Shown: positions 15,163 to 24,111 of the stretch, piece after piece
Layout of the letters: each line of letters starts with the position of its first letter
Numbering within the stretch: the first letter of the stretch is position 1
Assembly: GCA_017541025.1 (NCBI GenBank)
Contig: JAFXZY010000064.1
Coordinates: 1 to 53,560, forward strand
From: Bacteroidaceae bacterium
GTDB taxonomy: Bacteria; Bacteroidota; Bacteroidia; Bacteroidales; Bacteroidaceae
DNA length: 53,560 nt
Direction of reading: 5' to 3'
Translations under genes and position numbers: made by a program
Notes under the pieces: model-generated
What the model was told of the DNA's origin: nothing
Database searches by the model: none
What the model saw: only the letters and a program-made list of their open reading frames with translations

Positions 15163-15194
15163 GATGTAAGATGTAAGAGGGAAGAAGGAAGATG
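15163..15194. repeat. Degenerate 7-bp tandem repeat, GA-rich
   Basis: Heptamers GATGTAA, GATGTAA, GAGGGAA, GAAGGAA, GATG. This is close to the reverse complement of the tract at 5651-5684. Confidence 0.65.
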
Positions 15195-15261
15195 TTTATT
15201 ACTCTAGAAAATTCAGACTTCAAATTCATGTGATGTTTTTAGTGCCTTTTAGGGTATGCCC

Positions 15262-15327
15262 AAAATGGCTAGAGCCATTTCCCCTTTTGGCTAGAGCCAA
15301 TGCCCTATTTGGCTCGAGCCAGCTTTT
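15262..15327. repeat. 22-bp periodic array B, each unit a 12-14 bp palindrome
   Basis: Palindromes ATGGCTAGAGCCAT (15265-15278), TTGGCTAGAGCCAA (15287-15300) and TGGCTCGAGCCA (15310-15321) have centres exactly 22 bp apart. A TTAGGGT motif precedes them and the T-run/G-run flank element follows. The array sits between the DUF4160 promoter and the end of the ABC transporter gene. Confidence 0.8.
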
Positions 15328-15392
15328 TTGGGGGTTTTTGGCGATGAAAAAACATGTATTCTATAAAATCGTTTTGGTGACTATTGTGCCCG

Positions 15393-17261
15393 TTATGGAT
15401 TTGAGATGGTTTCTGCTATTTTGCCCACATTCATACTTCGGGCACTGGCATCAAAGATATCCTTGTAGAGCCCGCCTTGCTTATATACCTCGTCGGGGTT
15501 ACCACCCTGCATCACCTTGCCATGTTCAAGTACATATATCTGGTCGGCATCTATTATCTGGCCGATATTGTGCGAAATGATAATAACCGTACGCCCCTGC
15601 TTGATGGCATCAATGCTGGCTTTTATCTGCTCTGTGGCTATGGCATCCAGACTGGCTGTTGGCTCGTCAAGGAAGATGATGGGCGGGTTCTTGATGAACA
15701 TACGGGCTATGGCCACGCGCTGCTGCTGTCCACCGCTCAGCTGTAGTGCCGAGGTGTTAAAGCCATTTGGCAACTCTATAACTTGGTCGTACAGGAAGGC
15801 TTGCTTGGCAGCCCAAATCACATCTTCGTGTGTGGCCTCAGGGTTTCCGTATTTTATGTTTTCCTCGATGGTACCGTCGAAGATGTGGTTCTTCTGCAAT
15901 ACCAGTCCTATATGCTCGCGCAGCCATCTGGTGTCCCACTGATTCAGGTTGGTACCATCCAGTTTGATGGAGCCGCCCTGAGGCTGGTAGAATTTGTCAA
16001 GCAGGTTTACGATGGTGGTCTTGCCCGCTCCGCTCAGTCCAACCAGAGCCGTGATTTTGCCGCTTTCTATGCGCATAGATACATCAGTCAGGGCCTTGGT
16101 TCCGCCTGGGTAGGTAAAATCTACGTGGCTGAGCTCAAAGTCGCCTCTCACCTTCTCTGGCTGATAGGTGCCTGTAGGTTCCACCTCTTCCTTAGCCTGT
16201 AAGATGCCAAAGAAACCCTCGGCATAGATAAGTGCATCGTTCATATCGTCATAGATGCGGTGAAGCTGTCGGATAGGCGCACTTACATTGGCAAAGAGCA
16301 TTACATGGTACATGATTTTTCCGATACTCATGCCAGGGTAATCTATTAGCACAAGATAGGCTGTAAGGATAATGATGAGCACCGTTCCTATCTGTTCAAG
16401 GAAACTCTTCAGACCGTTGAACATATAGCTCTGCTTGCGCATATTTATCTGTAATCCAGTCATGTTTCGCTGCAGTTCGGCCTGACGGTTAGCCTCTATC
16501 TCCTCTCGGTTGAACGACTTAATGACATTGATGCTCTCTATGATATTCAGAATGCCTTGGCTTACAGCCTGATGACCTCCGAAGATGCTTCTAAGCCCTC
16601 CCTTCATACGTCCTGCCTGAATATAGGTGACATAAAAATAGATAGGTACTATGCATAAGGCCACAAGTCCCACATATACATTAGCCATGAACATAAGGGC
16701 CAGAGCTAGCACGGCACTGGTGAAGAGCGGCAGAATCTCAATGAAAAAGTTATAGACTGTGTTGCTCAGGCTCATAATACCCCTGTCGATACGTGATTGC
16801 AGACGGCCCGTTTCATTCCCTTCAGTACTGAAGAATGCCATCCGGAATGTCAAGACACGTTCCACCACCTTCAGCGAGAGGTCCTGACTGACAAGGATAC
16901 GCATTCGTTCGCCATAGTAACGCTGAAAGAAGGTTACCAGTGCCGCCACCACCTCTTTACCCAGCAGAATGATGCTGATGACGGTTAGGATGCTCACGGC
17001 ACTTCCCCAAGAGAATCCCCCAGGTATCTGTATGAGTGCGTTGATGCGATCAACGGCGCGGTCAAGTACCACAGCATTCACCTGAGCCATGAGTGAGCCA
17101 ATGAATGTCAGCACAAGTGTGACTGCCACTAACCCACGGTAAGGCAGCACATAAGGCAGGATGTTTTTCAGCAACCCCCAGATGGTCATTTTGGTTGTTT
17201 CGTTAAGGGTGCTGGCGTTCCCTTCGCTTGTTATGTTCTGCATCTCCTTTGTCTTAGTCAT
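15393..17261 (-). CDS. ABC transporter, fused permease and ATPase (MsbA/lipid-exporter type)
   Basis: 622 aa from ATG 17261. The N-terminal half is a six-helix exporter domain. The C-terminal ATPase has Walker A GLSGAGKTT, signature LSGGQQQR, Walker B IIFLDEPTASLD and switch His in IIISHN. It would work as a dimer in the inner membrane, exporting a lipid, peptide or drug; the substrate is not evident. A longer frame begins at a TTG at 17288, but this lies in the -7 box (17286-17293), so it is rejected. It is divergent from ileS and appears to be a single-gene unit. Confidence 0.85.
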   Translation of the reverse strand: MTKTKEMQNITSEGNASTLNETTKMTIWGLLKNILPYVLPYRGLVAVTLVLTFIGSLMAQVNAVVLDRAVDRINALIQIPGGFSWGSAVSILTVISIILLGKEVVAALVTFFQRYYGERMRILVSQDLSLKVVERVLTFRMAFFSTEGNETGRLQSRIDRGIMSLSNTVYNFFIEILPLFTSAVLALALMFMANVYVGLVALCIVPIYFYVTYIQAGRMKGGLRSIFGGHQAVSQGILNIIESINVIKSFNREEIEANRQAELQRNMTGLQINMRKQSYMFNGLKSFLEQIGTVLIIILTAYLVLIDYPGMSIGKIMYHVMLFANVSAPIRQLHRIYDDMNDALIYAEGFFGILQAKEEVEPTGTYQPEKVRGDFELSHVDFTYPGGTKALTDVSMRIESGKITALVGLSGAGKTTIVNLLDKFYQPQGGSIKLDGTNLNQWDTRWLREHIGLVLQKNHIFDGTIEENIKYGNPEATHEDVIWAAKQAFLYDQVIELPNGFNTSALQLSGGQQQRVAIARMFIKNPPIIFLDEPTASLDAIATEQIKASIDAIKQGRTVIIISHNIGQIIDADQIYVLEHGKVMQGGNPDEVYKQGGLYKDIFDASARSMNVGKIAETISNP

Positions 17262-17285
17262 ATTGCTTGTATCTTTTCTGCTGTG

Positions 17286-17293
17286 CAAAGATA
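17286..17293 (-). promoter_or_regulatory. Bacteroidetes -7 box for the ABC transporter
   Basis: Reverse strand reads TATCTTTG, 25 bp before the ATG at 17261. Confidence 0.65.
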
Positions 17294-17403
17294 ATGCAAA
17301 ATTTCCATTATATGAAGAGTATTCGAATACAATTATATTTTAGAATGAGGGAAAATGCCTTTAGTATCACCTTTAGGCGGAATAATGAAAATCCCAGATA
17401 AAA

Positions 17404-17435
17404 TTTGGTTGTTATGTTGTTTTTTGCTATCTTTG
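17404..17435 (+). promoter_or_regulatory. Full Bacteroidetes promoter of ileS
   Basis: TTTG at 17404-17407, 20 bp, TATCTTTG at 17428-17435. Transcription should start near 17441, about 32 nt before the ATG. Confidence 0.8.
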
Positions 17436-17472
17436 CACCCCAAATTAAACAAGGTATTAAATAAAGTGCGAT

Positions 17473-20400
17473 ATGAGCAAGAAATTTGCAGAGCATAATA
17501 AGTTGAATCTCAGTGATGTCAATAAGGAGGTTCTGGAGCAGTGGAAGGGTGAAGACCTTTTCCATAGAAGCATTACGGAACGCGAAGGCTGCCCAGCTTT
17601 CATCTTCTTTGAGGGCCCTCCATCGGCCAACGGACATCCTGGCATTCACCATGTGATGGGTCGTACCATCAAAGATACTTTCCTGCGCTATAAGACCATG
17701 CAGGGATTCCAGGTAAAGCGTAAGGCGGGTTGGGACACGCACGGACTGCCCGTAGAGTTGAGCGTAGAGAAGAGCTTAGGCATTACCAAGGAGGATATCG
17801 GCAAGAAGATTAGCGTGGATGATTACAACAACGCTTGTAAGAAGAATGTGATGATGTACACCGATGAGTGGTCCGACCTTACCAATAAGATGGGTTACTG
17901 GGTGGATCTGGAGCATCCGTACATTACATACGATAATAAGTACATTGAGAGTCTGTGGTGGCTCCTGCAGCAACTTTATAATAAAGACCTGCTGTATAAG
18001 GGTTATACCATTCAGCCTTACAGCCCCGCAGCTGGTACGGGTCTTTCCAGCCACGAGTTGAACCAACCGGGTTGTTACCGCGATGTAAAGGATACCACCG
18101 TTACAGCCCAGTTCAAAGTTGTATTTGATGGGACAGAAAACTCTCAACTCTCAACTTTCAACTCTCAACTTTATATTCTGGCTTGGACCACTACGCCTTG
18201 GACATTGCCTTCGAATACGGCATTGTGCGTTGGCCCTAAGATTGACTATGTGGCAGTTAAGGGCAATAATCCCTATAGCGGTGAAGAGGCTGTTTACATC
18301 TTGGCAGAAAGTCGTTTGAGCGCTTATTTCCAGGCTGAAGAAGGTAAGGAACTGGAGATACTGTGGCGTGGTAAGGGTACAGACTTGGTTGGCCTGCACT
18401 ACCAGCAGCTGATGCCTTGGGTGAAACCATGTGCATTGGAAGGTGACAAGGTAGTGGATAAGAGTGCAGATGCTTTCCGTGTTATTCCCGGTGATTATGT
18501 AACCACCGATGACGGTACAGGTATTGTACACATTGCTCCTACCTTCGGTGCCGACGATGCCAAGGTAGCCAAAGATGCCGGTATACCTTCCTTATTTATT
18601 ATAGACAAGGCTGGCGATACCCGTCCAATGGTTGATTTCCAGGGAAAGTATTTCCTGAAGGAAGATATGAATCCGGAATTCGTAGCAGAATGTGTTAATG
18701 ATTCCTATTGGAAGCATAGCGGAGCCTATGTGAAGAATGCCTACGACCCTAAATACAACCAAGACGGCAAGTATGACGAGAAGGCTGCCAACAAGGATAT
18801 GGACCTGAACGTAGTACTTTGCCTGGAGATGAAGGAAGAGGGTAGTGCCTTCAAGATTGAGAAGCATGTACACAACTATCCCCATTGTTGGCGTACCGAT
18901 AAGCCTGTGCTTTATTATCCCTTGGATTCTTGGTTCATCCGCTCTACTGCCTGCAAGGACCGTATGGTGGAACTGAACAAGACTATCAAGTGGAAGCCCG
19001 AAGCCACTGGTACAGGCCGTTTTGGCAAGTGGTTGGAGAACCTGAACGATTGGAACCTTTCACGTAGCCGTTATTGGGGTACTCCCTTGCCCATCTGGCG
19101 CAATCGCGACACCAAGGAGGAAATCTGCATCGGTAGTGTAGAAGAACTCTACAATGAAATTGAGAAGTCTGTGGTTGCAGGTGTTATGCCCAGCAACCCC
19201 CTGAAAGATAAAGGTTTTGTTCCTGGCGATATGAGTCAGGAGAACTATGACAAGATAGACCTGCACCGTCCCTACGTGGATGATATTAAGTTGGTTGGTA
19301 AGAACGGCGATGTGCTGACACGCGAACTGGACCTCATTGACGTTTGGTTCGACTCTGGTGCAATGCCATACGCACAGGTTCACTATCCATTCGAGAACAA
19401 GGAAGCTCTTGATAACCGTGTATGTTATCCTGCCGACTTCATAGCTGAAGGTGTGGACCAGACCCGCGGATGGTTCTTTACATTGCATGCTATTGCCACC
19501 ATGGTTTTTGATAGCGTTGCATATAAGGCAGTTATCAGCAATGGCTTGGTACTTGACAAGAATGGTATTAAGATGTCAAAGCGTCTGGGTAACGTTATCA
19601 ATCCGTTTGAGTGCATCGAGACATTCGGAACAGACCCTGTACGCTGGTATATGGTAACAAATTCCGCTCCTTGGGACAACCTGAGCTTCGACCCTGATGG
19701 TGTAAAGGAGGTCAGCGGCAGCTTCTTTGTGAAACTGCATCAGACCTACAGCCTACTGGCTATGTACGCCAATGTGGATGGTTGGGACAACTCTCAGCCT
19801 CAGGTTCCATACGCTGAGCGTGCCTTGTTTGACCGTTGGATTATCAGTCAGCTGAATACTCTTATTAAAGAGGTGACAGAGGCGCTGGACGACTATGAGC
19901 CTACACGTGCAGGTCGTGCCATTCAGACATTTGTTATTGATAACCTGAGTAACTGGTATGTACGTCTGGCTAAAAAACGTCTGTGGGGCGAAGGCCTGCA
20001 GCAGGACAAGTTGGCATGCTATCAGACTCTGTATGAGTGTCTGCTAACCGTAAGTAAGCTGATTGCTCCTATTTCTCCTTTCTTTGCAGACCGTCTGTAC
20101 AGAGACCTAACCTTTGGTCAGGCTAAGACAAGCGTACATCTGGATAGCTATCCCGTTGCTAACGAGAGCGTTATAGATAAGTCCCTCGAGCAGAATATGG
20201 ACATCGTTCAGAAGATCTGTTCTATGGCTCTGTCTCTGCGTAAGAAGGAGAAGATTGGTGTGCGCCAGCCCTTGCAGCGTATTGCCATCCCCGTAACAGA
20301 CAGCAGCATAAAAGAAGGCATCATCTTCCTGAAGCAAATCATCCTGGAGGAACTGAACATCAAGGAGATAGAGTTTGTTGAGGGGCAGATGGTAGAAAAG

Positions 20401-20871
20401 AATGTGAAGCCTAATTTCCGTGTGATGGGTAAAAAGTTTGGCAAGCAAATGAAGGCTGCTGCTGAGGTGGTTTCTGCCCTGAGTCAGGAGCAGATAGCTC
20501 AACTGGAGAACGGCACTATCACCATCAATGTGGAAGGTACAGATTATGAGCTGATACGTGAGGATGTAGAGATTTCTGCTCAGGATATGCCTGGATGGAG
20601 CGTTACCAGTGAGGGTATAATGACGGTAGCCTTGGACATCACCATAACACCAGAGTTGCGTCTGGAAGGCGTGGCTCGTGAACTGGTTCGCAGCATTCAG
20701 CAGATGCGTAAAGATACTGGCCTTGAGATAACAGACCGCATAGTTGTAACCGTTCCTACGAATGCAGATAATGAGGCATGCGTAAAGACCTTTGGCGAGT
20801 ACATCACAACTCAGGTATTGGCAGATAGTATCTCTTTAGGTGAAGAACTAACAATAAAAAAAAATAGCTAA
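17473..20871 (+). CDS. ileS: Isoleucyl-tRNA synthetase
   Basis: 1132 aa; charges tRNA-Ile with isoleucine and edits valine. The HIGH motif is seen in PSANGHPGIHHVMGR, the editing-domain WTTTPWTLPSN just after residue 235, and the KMSKR loop in GIKMSKRLGNV. The C-terminal extension of the long (eukaryote-like, DUF5915-type) form is present. A segment encoded by 18141-18172 (NSQLSTFNSQL) is a translated 7-bp tandem repeat inserted in the loop before the editing motif; the frame is kept. It heads an operon with the DksA-like gene (2-bp gap), lspA and the DUF4296 gene. Confidence 0.97.
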   Translation: MSKKFAEHNKLNLSDVNKEVLEQWKGEDLFHRSITEREGCPAFIFFEGPPSANGHPGIHHVMGRTIKDTFLRYKTMQGFQVKRKAGWDTHGLPVELSVEKSLGITKEDIGKKISVDDYNNACKKNVMMYTDEWSDLTNKMGYWVDLEHPYITYDNKYIESLWWLLQQLYNKDLLYKGYTIQPYSPAAGTGLSSHELNQPGCYRDVKDTTVTAQFKVVFDGTENSQLSTFNSQLYILAWTTTPWTLPSNTALCVGPKIDYVAVKGNNPYSGEEAVYILAESRLSAYFQAEEGKELEILWRGKGTDLVGLHYQQLMPWVKPCALEGDKVVDKSADAFRVIPGDYVTTDDGTGIVHIAPTFGADDAKVAKDAGIPSLFIIDKAGDTRPMVDFQGKYFLKEDMNPEFVAECVNDSYWKHSGAYVKNAYDPKYNQDGKYDEKAANKDMDLNVVLCLEMKEEGSAFKIEKHVHNYPHCWRTDKPVLYYPLDSWFIRSTACKDRMVELNKTIKWKPEATGTGRFGKWLENLNDWNLSRSRYWGTPLPIWRNRDTKEEICIGSVEELYNEIEKSVVAGVMPSNPLKDKGFVPGDMSQENYDKIDLHRPYVDDIKLVGKNGDVLTRELDLIDVWFDSGAMPYAQVHYPFENKEALDNRVCYPADFIAEGVDQTRGWFFTLHAIATMVFDSVAYKAVISNGLVLDKNGIKMSKRLGNVINPFECIETFGTDPVRWYMVTNSAPWDNLSFDPDGVKEVSGSFFVKLHQTYSLLAMYANVDGWDNSQPQVPYAERALFDRWIISQLNTLIKEVTEALDDYEPTRAGRAIQTFVIDNLSNWYVRLAKKRLWGEGLQQDKLACYQTLYECLLTVSKLIAPISPFFADRLYRDLTFGQAKTSVHLDSYPVANESVIDKSLEQNMDIVQKICSMALSLRKKEKIGVRQPLQRIAIPVTDSSIKEGIIFLKQIILEELNIKEIEFVEGQMVEKNVKPNFRVMGKKFGKQMKAAAEVVSALSQEQIAQLENGTITINVEGTDYELIREDVEISAQDMPGWSVTSEGIMTVALDITITPELRLEGVARELVRSIQQMRKDTGLEITDRIVVTVPTNADNEACVKTFGEYITTQVLADSISLGEELTIKKNS
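18141..18172 (+). repeat. In-frame 7-bp tandem repeat within ileS
   Basis: CTCTCAA, CTCTCAA, CTTTCAA, CTCTCAA, CTTT in direct succession inside the coding sequence. The same heptamer type (TTTTCAA/CTTTCAA) occurs in the trpF-trpA gap at 28036-28073. Confidence 0.85.
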
Positions 20872-20873
20872 TC

Positions 20874-21263
20874 ATGGAAGAAGAAAAGAAACGTTATTCT
20901 GACGAGGAACTGGAAGAGTTCCGCCAGATTATCCTGGACAAGTTGGCAGTCACACGTCGTGACTATGAAGCTTACATGGACCAGTTGACACGTCGTAACG
21001 ACAATGGTGTTGATGATACAGCACCTACCTATCATCAGTTGGAAGAAGGTTCAGAGGCTTTGTCGAAGGAGACGCTCATGAACATGGCCGTTCGTACCCA
21101 GAAGTTCATTCAGGGTTTGGAGCAGGCATTGGTTCGCATCAACAACAAGACGTATGGTATCTGCCGCGAGACAGGCAAGCTGATTCCCAAGGAGCGCCTT
21201 CGTCTGGTTCCCCATGCAACCCTCAGCATAGAGGCCAAGAACGCCCGCGACAAACGCAAGTAA
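20874..21263 (+). CDS. TraR/DksA-family protein with a degenerate zinc finger
   Basis: 129 aa. The N-terminus is a long coiled-coil hairpin (SDEELEEFRQIILDKLAVTR and LEEGSEALSKETLMN), and the C-terminus YGICRETGKLIPKERLRLVP ATLSIEAK matches the TraR/DksA finger. Such proteins bind the RNA polymerase secondary channel. Only one of the usual four zinc cysteines remains (in GIC); the others read Thr and Ser, so zinc is unlikely to bind and the fold must be held otherwise, as in other Cys-poor DksA forms. It sits 2 bp after ileS and 5 bp before lspA. Confidence 0.85.
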   Translation: MEEEKKRYSDEELEEFRQIILDKLAVTRRDYEAYMDQLTRRNDNGVDDTAPTYHQLEEGSEALSKETLMNMAVRTQKFIQGLEQALVRINNKTYGICRETGKLIPKERLRLVPHATLSIEAKNARDKRK

Positions 21264-21268
21264 ACTTT

Positions 21269-21889
21269 ATGACACGCAGACAGAAACAGACGCTCTTCAG
21301 CGTGATATTCTCCGTGGCCATGCTCTGTGCCGACCAGCTTATAAAGATAGCTGTAAAGACGAGTATGTACCTGCATCAGAGCATCCACGTAACGGATTGG
21401 TTCCAGATAGTCTTTACGGAGAATCGCGGAATGGCTTTCGGTATGGAACTCTTTGATAAGTTCTTTCTTACCTCGTTCCGTATCATAGCTGTTTCATACC
21501 TTATATTTTTTATTGCCAAGCATATACGCAAGGGAATAGGATGGGGGGTTCTGGTTTGTCTGAATCTTATACTGGCCGGTGCAGCAGGCAATATTTTCGA
21601 TTGTGTCTTTTACGGTATGATCTTTAATAATCCGCCTGCTCCCATAGTGGCCGAATTTGTCAGCTGGGGAACCGGTTACGATAAGCTTTTCCTCGGGAAA
21701 GTGGTTGATATGTTCTACTTCCCGTTGGTTGAGTGGGACTGGCCCACGTGGGTTCCCCTGTTGCATGGTCAGCATTTTATCTTCTTTAGTCCCATCTTCA
21801 ATTTTGCTGACGCCTGTATATCATGCGGTGTAATGGCTATACTTATCTTTTATAACAGAAAGGTTGTTCGCTATGATGAAGACGGGTAA
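21269..21889 (+). CDS. lspA: Lipoprotein signal peptidase (signal peptidase II)
   Basis: 206 aa, four transmembrane helices. An aspartyl protease in the inner membrane that removes signal peptides from prolipoproteins. Family motifs: ENRGMAFGM, AGNIFDCVFYG with the first catalytic Asp, and FNFADACISCGV with the second. The long loop between them (APIVAEFVSWGTGYDKLFLG) is typical of Bacteroidetes LspA. It overlaps the DUF4296 lipoprotein gene by 17 bp. The many lipobox proteins in the window are its likely substrates. Confidence 0.95.
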   Translation: MTRRQKQTLFSVIFSVAMLCADQLIKIAVKTSMYLHQSIHVTDWFQIVFTENRGMAFGMELFDKFFLTSFRIIAVSYLIFFIAKHIRKGIGWGVLVCLNLILAGAAGNIFDCVFYGMIFNNPPAPIVAEFVSWGTGYDKLFLGKVVDMFYFPLVEWDWPTWVPLLHGQHFIFFSPIFNFADACISCGVMAILIFYNRKVVRYDEDG

Positions 21890-22877
21890 TGCTTCTGCTT
21901 TCCTTTGCCTTTGCCTACTCTGTTTTTTCCTTGTGGGGTGTAAGCCCAAAAGACCTAAGGGAATCCTTTCGGAAGGAAAAATGGAGAAGGTGATGGTGGA
22001 TTACCATCTGGCACAGGGAATGGCCGATGCTGCCAACGAGGGAGACCTGGAAGCAACCCGTTACAAATATATTCAGGCAGTCTTTAAGAAGCACCACATT
22101 ACCGAGGCGGAATTTGATTCATCGTTGGTTTATTATTTCGAAAATTCCGAAAAATTCTTTGAGATATACAAGAATGTAAGTCTGAAGGTTCAGGCTCAGG
22201 CCGAGAAATTCGGCGTGGATGCACGGGCCACCCATAACCAATACTCGCATCTAACGAATCAGGGCGATACAGCTAACATCTGGACAGACCATTCCAATGC
22301 ATGCATCATCCCCAACAGGCTTCAGAACATCTACCAGTTTACTATCTCTTCTGATAGTACCTTCCAGAAGGGCGATGCCTTTATCTGGCATTTCCATACG
22401 CAGTATATTACTCAGGGATTTGACCGCGAGACATACGCTGTCTTTACCTTGCAATACGATAACGACTCCGTTGTAAGTGTTACACAGCCTATCCGTGGCA
22501 ACAATAACTTTGATTTAAGGTTCACACCTACTGCACCGCTTGATACAGTTATGCTGCGCAAGATGAACGGCTTTGTGTTTATGCCTACATTCCAGCCCAA
22601 CGAGAAAGGTCTGATGGTTCTCCTCTTACAGGATATCTCCATGATTCGTATGCATCCTGAGAAGAAGGATACCACGGCTGTGGATTCTACGTCAACTGAT
22701 TCCTTACTTCATGATACCTTGCCGGCTTCATCCGAGAAGCGCCTCTCTCCGTTAGAGATTCGTGAGATGCAGCAACACGACAAGAAGATTAATGTCACTA
22801 AGGAGAAACCGCTGCGTAACAATAATACAAGGCGCAATCAAGGGAACAGGAAGGTTCGCCGTCGATACCAGCTATGA
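21873..22877 (+). CDS. DUF4296 domain lipoprotein
   Basis: 334 aa from ATG 21873 (the frame opens 9 bp earlier with a TTG). The signal peptide ends FFLVGCKPK with the lipidated Cys. The next 90 residues (EGKMEKVMVDYHLAQGMADA, then YKYIQAVFKKHHITEAEFDS) are the DUF4296 helical domain found in Bacteroidetes lipoproteins. The C-terminal part is beta-rich and ends in a basic tail. The function is unknown. The conserved position after lspA suggests an envelope role. It overlaps the next small gene by 4 bp. Confidence 0.85.
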   Translation: MMKTGNASAFLCLCLLCFFLVGCKPKRPKGILSEGKMEKVMVDYHLAQGMADAANEGDLEATRYKYIQAVFKKHHITEAEFDSSLVYYFENSEKFFEIYKNVSLKVQAQAEKFGVDARATHNQYSHLTNQGDTANIWTDHSNACIIPNRLQNIYQFTISSDSTFQKGDAFIWHFHTQYITQGFDRETYAVFTLQYDNDSVVSVTQPIRGNNNFDLRFTPTAPLDTVMLRKMNGFVFMPTFQPNEKGLMVLLLQDISMIRMHPEKKDTTAVDSTSTDSLLHDTLPASSEKRLSPLEIREMQQHDKKINVTKEKPLRNNNTRRNQGNRKVRRRYQL

Positions 22878-23038
22878 TTAAACGTGGATATCATAGGTTC
22901 AGGACACTTGAGGGAAGGGTAGTGGAAGGCCCTTTGGTGGTGGAGTTGACAGAAGACGGAACTCTGCTGTCTTATCATCTGCTTGAACAAGAGGAAGAAG
23001 CTACTGAATGGATTGGAGGAGAGTTTAAGGCGACCTAA
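22874..23038 (+). CDS. 54-aa conserved-looking small protein
   Basis: ATG at 22874 overlaps the preceding TGA (ATGA). The protein begins MIKRGYHRFRTLEGRVVEGP, then PLVVELTEDGTLLSYHLL and an acidic EQEEEATEWIGGEF end: a small two-strand beta unit. The start overlap and codon use argue for a real gene translated by coupling. The stop TAA is the first unit of a 6-bp tandem repeat. No family name is recalled. Confidence 0.65.
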   Translation: MIKRGYHRFRTLEGRVVEGPLVVELTEDGTLLSYHLLEQEEEATEWIGGEFKAT

Positions 23039-23089
23039 CGATAACGATAACGTTAACGTTAACGCTAACGAAAACAAAAACAAAAAATA
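23036..23089. repeat. 6-bp tandem repeat (TAACGN)
   Basis: Nine consecutive hexamers: TAACGA, TAACGA, TAACGT, TAACGT, TAACGC, TAACGA, AAACAA, AAACAA, then A-rich. It fills the gap to the GH43 gene. Confidence 0.8.
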
Positions 23090-23101
23090 ATAATTAACAA
23101 C

Positions 23102-24091
23102 ATGAAAAGAACCATTATCATTGCGTTGGCACTGCTCTGTGTAGCAGGCAATTCACTTGAGGCCAAAAAGAAGAAAACCAGCGGTAATCCCATTGCTCAG
23201 GGTTGGTATGCCGACCCCGAGGGAGTTGTCCTTGATGGCAAGTATTGGATTTTTCCTACCTATAGTGCACCTTACAAGCAGCAGTTACACTTTGATGCTT
23301 TTAGCAGTCGCGACCTGGTGAACTGGACTAAGCACGAGCGTGTCCTGGAGCAGAAGAACATCCCATGGCTGCACATGGCTCTGTGGGCTCCAGCCATCAT
23401 TGAGGCCAACAACAAGTACTATCTCTTCTTTGGCGGCAATGATGTACACGAGGGCGAAGTGGGTGGTATAGGTGTAGCCGTTTCTGATAAGCCCGAGGGT
23501 CCATACGTTGATGCATTGGGTAAGCCTCTTATTAATGAGATAGTGAACGGAGCCCAACCTATTGATCAGTTCGTTTTCCGCGATGATGATGGTCAGTACT
23601 ATATGTTCTACGGTGGATGGCGCCATTGCAATGTCTGTAAGCTCAGTCCCGACCTTCTCACCATAGTACCTTGGGAGGACGGACAGAAATTCCATGAGAT
23701 TACGCCCAGCCAGACTTATGTTGAAGGTCCCTTCATGTTAAAGCGTAATGGAAAGTACTACTTCATGTGGAGCGAGGGTGGTTGGACTGGCCCCGACTAT
23801 TGTGTAGCATACGCCATTGCCGATAGTCCTTTTGGCCCCTTCCAGCGTATTGGCAAGATCTTAGAGCGTGATGAAAGTATAGCTCGTGGAGCTGGTCATC
23901 ATAGTGTAATCAAGGTTCCAGGCAAAGATGAGTATTATATCATCTATCATCGTCGTCCTCTGGAGGAGACAGATGGTAACCATCGTGTAACGTGTATCGA
24001 CAAGTTGGAGTTCAACCCCGATGGTACTATCAAACCAGTTAAGATGACCTTCGAAGGTGTTAAGGCTAATAAGATTAAGGCACGCAAATAA
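23102..24091 (+). CDS. Glycoside hydrolase family 43 protein, secreted
   Basis: 329 aa with signal peptide ending NSLEA. A five-bladed beta-propeller of the GH43 type, acting on arabinose- or xylose-containing plant glycans in the periplasm. Catalytic candidates are the Asp in WYADPEGVV (base), the Asp in GAQPIDQFVF (pKa modulator) and the Glu in YVEGPFMLKRNGKYY (acid). HHSVIKVPGKDEYYIIYHRR is the usual late blade. The exact substrate cannot be read off. No promoter box is seen; only a 63-bp repeat-filled gap separates it from the lspA operon. The SGNH esterase gene converges on it, and they may serve the same polysaccharide. Confidence 0.85.
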   Translation: MKRTIIIALALLCVAGNSLEAKKKKTSGNPIAQGWYADPEGVVLDGKYWIFPTYSAPYKQQLHFDAFSSRDLVNWTKHERVLEQKNIPWLHMALWAPAIIEANNKYYLFFGGNDVHEGEVGGIGVAVSDKPEGPYVDALGKPLINEIVNGAQPIDQFVFRDDDGQYYMFYGGWRHCNVCKLSPDLLTIVPWEDGQKFHEITPSQTYVEGPFMLKRNGKYYFMWSEGGWTGPDYCVAYAIADSPFGPFQRIGKILERDESIARGAGHHSVIKVPGKDEYYIIYHRRPLEETDGNHRVTCIDKLEFNPDGTIKPVKMTFEGVKANKIKARK

Positions 24092-24111
24092 GCTGGCGAC
24101 ACGGCTATTGC

